NCBI GenBank assembly: GCA_002482965.1
Contig: DLGZ01000080.1
Coordinates: 173,089-232,681 of the forward strand
Source: Verrucomicrobiaceae bacterium UBA7681
GTDB taxonomy: Bacteria > Verrucomicrobiota > Verrucomicrobiia > Verrucomicrobiales > Verrucomicrobiaceae
Direction of reading: 5' to 3'
DNA: 59,593 nucleotides
Positions within the stretch are counted from its first letter, which is position 1. The number at the start of each line of letters is the position of its first letter. The notes under the pieces were generated by a model. It was not told the DNA's origin and searched no databases. It worked only from the letters and a program-made list of their open reading frames with translations. Shown one piece after another: positions 58,614-59,593 of the stretch. The position numbers and the translations under genes were made by a program.

Positions 58614-58991
58614 ATGTTTAAAACCGGCCAGCAAGTTGTCTGCATTGATGATCAATTCGAGCCTTGGGTCTTCGATTTGTTCAAGTCTCTGCCTAAGAAG
58701 GACCAGATTTATACCGTGCGCGCGCTGCGTGCGGGGCGGTCGAATCCGCAGTTTGTGGTGAATGATGATGCGGAGATCAAGCTGGCGGGGGCGGAGTTTG
58801 ATCTGCTGCTGCTGCTGAAGGAACTGAATAATCCGGATGATCCGCACTCGAGTGTGAAGCAGGAGCTGGGGTTTCGGTCTGAGCGATTTGCGCCGTTGCT
58901 GGAGGAGACGGAGGAAGAGGAGGATGAGGCGCTGATTGGGGTGGGACACGGCGAGAAGACGTGGGAGCCGGAGCCGGCTTGGTCGAAGTAA
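58614..58991 (+). CDS. Small acidic protein, unknown
   Basis: A 125-residue soluble protein. The first 50 residues look like a small beta barrel (GQQVVCIDD, DQIYTVRALRAG), perhaps SH3-like. A hydrophobic, Leu-rich stretch (EFDLLLLLKELNN) and an acidic run (EETEEEEDE) follow. No family assigned. Probably cotranscribed with the cupin. Confidence 0.6.
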   Translation: MFKTGQQVVCIDDQFEPWVFDLFKSLPKKDQIYTVRALRAGRSNPQFVVNDDAEIKLAGAEFDLLLLLKELNNPDDPHSSVKQELGFRSERFAPLLEETEEEEDEALIGVGHGEKTWEPEPAWSK

Positions 58992-59063
58992 CCTTGGCTG
59001 CGCGGGGGGTGCTGGCATGCCTCCGGCATGCGATCTTTAGAGCTGGCTGGGTGGATGCGCTTT

Positions 59064-59111
59064 CCAGGGGGCATTCGCCCCCTGGCTACCTTCTATGATC
59101 CCTTCGGGATC
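59064..59111. repeat. Double palindrome CCAGGGGGC/GCCCCCTGG and GATCCCTTCGGGATC
   Basis: Two adjacent hairpins (59064-59085 with a 4-nt loop and 59097-59111) in the 210-bp space before the MoxR gene. There is no T-run. In style it matches the other intergenic palindromic repeats in the window. Confidence 0.6.
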
Positions 59112-59201
59112 GGGACGACGAATGCGGCTGGCTTTCTTACCTTCCTGCGTGGTGGATGAAAACTTGGCACCGTGGGCGCTGTTTGATACAACACCCATCT
59201 C

Positions 59202-59593
59202 ATGAGCGCCCCTTCTGACCTTCCGCCGTCTTCCGCCCCGCTTACTGAACGCCAGATTGTCGAACTGCTCTCCACGGCGCGGCAGCGGCTGTTTGCGGAA
59301 GTGGGCAAGGTGATCGTGGGGCAGAAGCATGTGATTGATGAAATGCTGATTGCGCTGCTGAGCGGCGGGCATTGCTTGATCACGGGGGCACCGGGATTGG
59401 CGAAGACGCTTCTCATTAAGACGGTGGCGGATGTGTGCCATTTGAGTTTCCAGCGGATTCAGTTCACGCCGGATTTGATGCCGTCGGATATTACGGGAAC
59501 GGAGATATTGGAAGACAGCCCAGAGGGGCGGAAGCTGGTGTTCAGCAAGGGGCCGGTGTTTGCGAATATGATTTTGGCGGATGAAATCAATCG
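59202..59593 (+). CDS. MoxR-family AAA+ ATPase (partial, runs off the end)
   Basis: The first 130 residues of a MoxR ATPase: VIVGQKHVIDEMLIALLSGG, Walker A GAPGLAKT, then TPDLMPSDITGTEI and Walker B NMILADEIN at the window edge. MoxR proteins work as chaperones with von Willebrand-factor A proteins, usually encoded just downstream, which here is outside the window. Start at ATG 59202. Confidence 0.9.
   Translation, partial: MSAPSDLPPSSAPLTERQIVELLSTARQRLFAEVGKVIVGQKHVIDEMLIALLSGGHCLITGAPGLAKTLLIKTVADVCHLSFQRIQFTPDLMPSDITGTEILEDSPEGRKLVFSKGPVFANMILADEIN

Overview
The window is 59.6 kb of GC-rich bacterial chromosome. It is most likely from a Verrucomicrobiota of the Prosthecobacter/Verrucomicrobiaceae type. 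The reasons are the DUF1549/DUF1553 (PSCyt/PSD) heme proteins, a DUF1501 protein, a PVC-type propeller-HEAT-cytochrome protein, two DUF5069 proteins, a PEP-CTERM anchored protein, starts that mostly lack Shine-Dalgarno sequences, and several families of short palindromic or periodic intergenic repeats. The taxonomic call is inference from gene content. No rRNA, tRNA, CRISPR array, prophage or transposase was found.

Layout. 0-10 kb: low-molecular-weight phosphatase, citrate synthase, a secreted glycoamylase-like protein, Obg GTPase, a molybdate-type ABC permease and ATPase (modB, modC) without modA, and a DUF2868/DUF3482 membrane-GTPase pair. 9.2-12.0 kb (minus): a four-gene group of membrane protein, HTH_34 regulator, IspH and ferritin-like protein. 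It carries three copies of the palindrome CTTTG-N5-CAAAG at its two promoter positions. 12-15.9 kb: a CAP-domain PEP-CTERM protein, a TlpA-like thioredoxin protein, a lipoprotein on the other strand, and a 5'-truncated second copy of the TlpA gene. 15.9-24.4 kb: a compact type II secretion operon (gspE-F-G-H-I-J-K-L-M plus a GspC/PilP-like protein), with the secretin gene absent. 24.4-34.4 kb: DUF5069, Fic, a DUF1549/DUF1553 protein, three tandem secreted EF-hand proteins with matching leaders and terminators, PIN-PhoH, a PNPOx-like protein, an AI-2E family transporter, CrcB, KhpA and ribosomal protein S16.

34.5-40.9 kb (minus): an operon of SDR dehydrogenase, FadR-type GntR regulator, a large DUF1549/discoidin/DUF1553 protein and a Tat-exported DUF1501 protein, with two related operator-like sites. 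41-45.8 kb: an orphan membrane-anchored protein, the PVC heme protein, and a second DUF5069 protein. 46-51.5 kb: an accessory segment with three copies of an 11-bp-period repeat, an unknown small gene, and a type IIG restriction-modification enzyme cotranscribed with an FRG-domain protein. 51.8-59.6 kb: fatty acid desaturase, zinc-ribbon Ser/Thr kinase, RluA-family pseudouridine synthase, ArsC/Spx-like protein, esterase, cupin, a small acidic protein, and a MoxR ATPase cut by the window end.

The observations most worth following are: the CTTTG-N5-CAAAG regulon linking an HTH_34 regulator to ispH; the triplicated EF-hand units whose leaders keep a hairpin by compensatory changes; the type IIG/FRG pair; repeats that supply stop codons or N-terminal coding sequence to genes; and the truncated TlpA duplicate.
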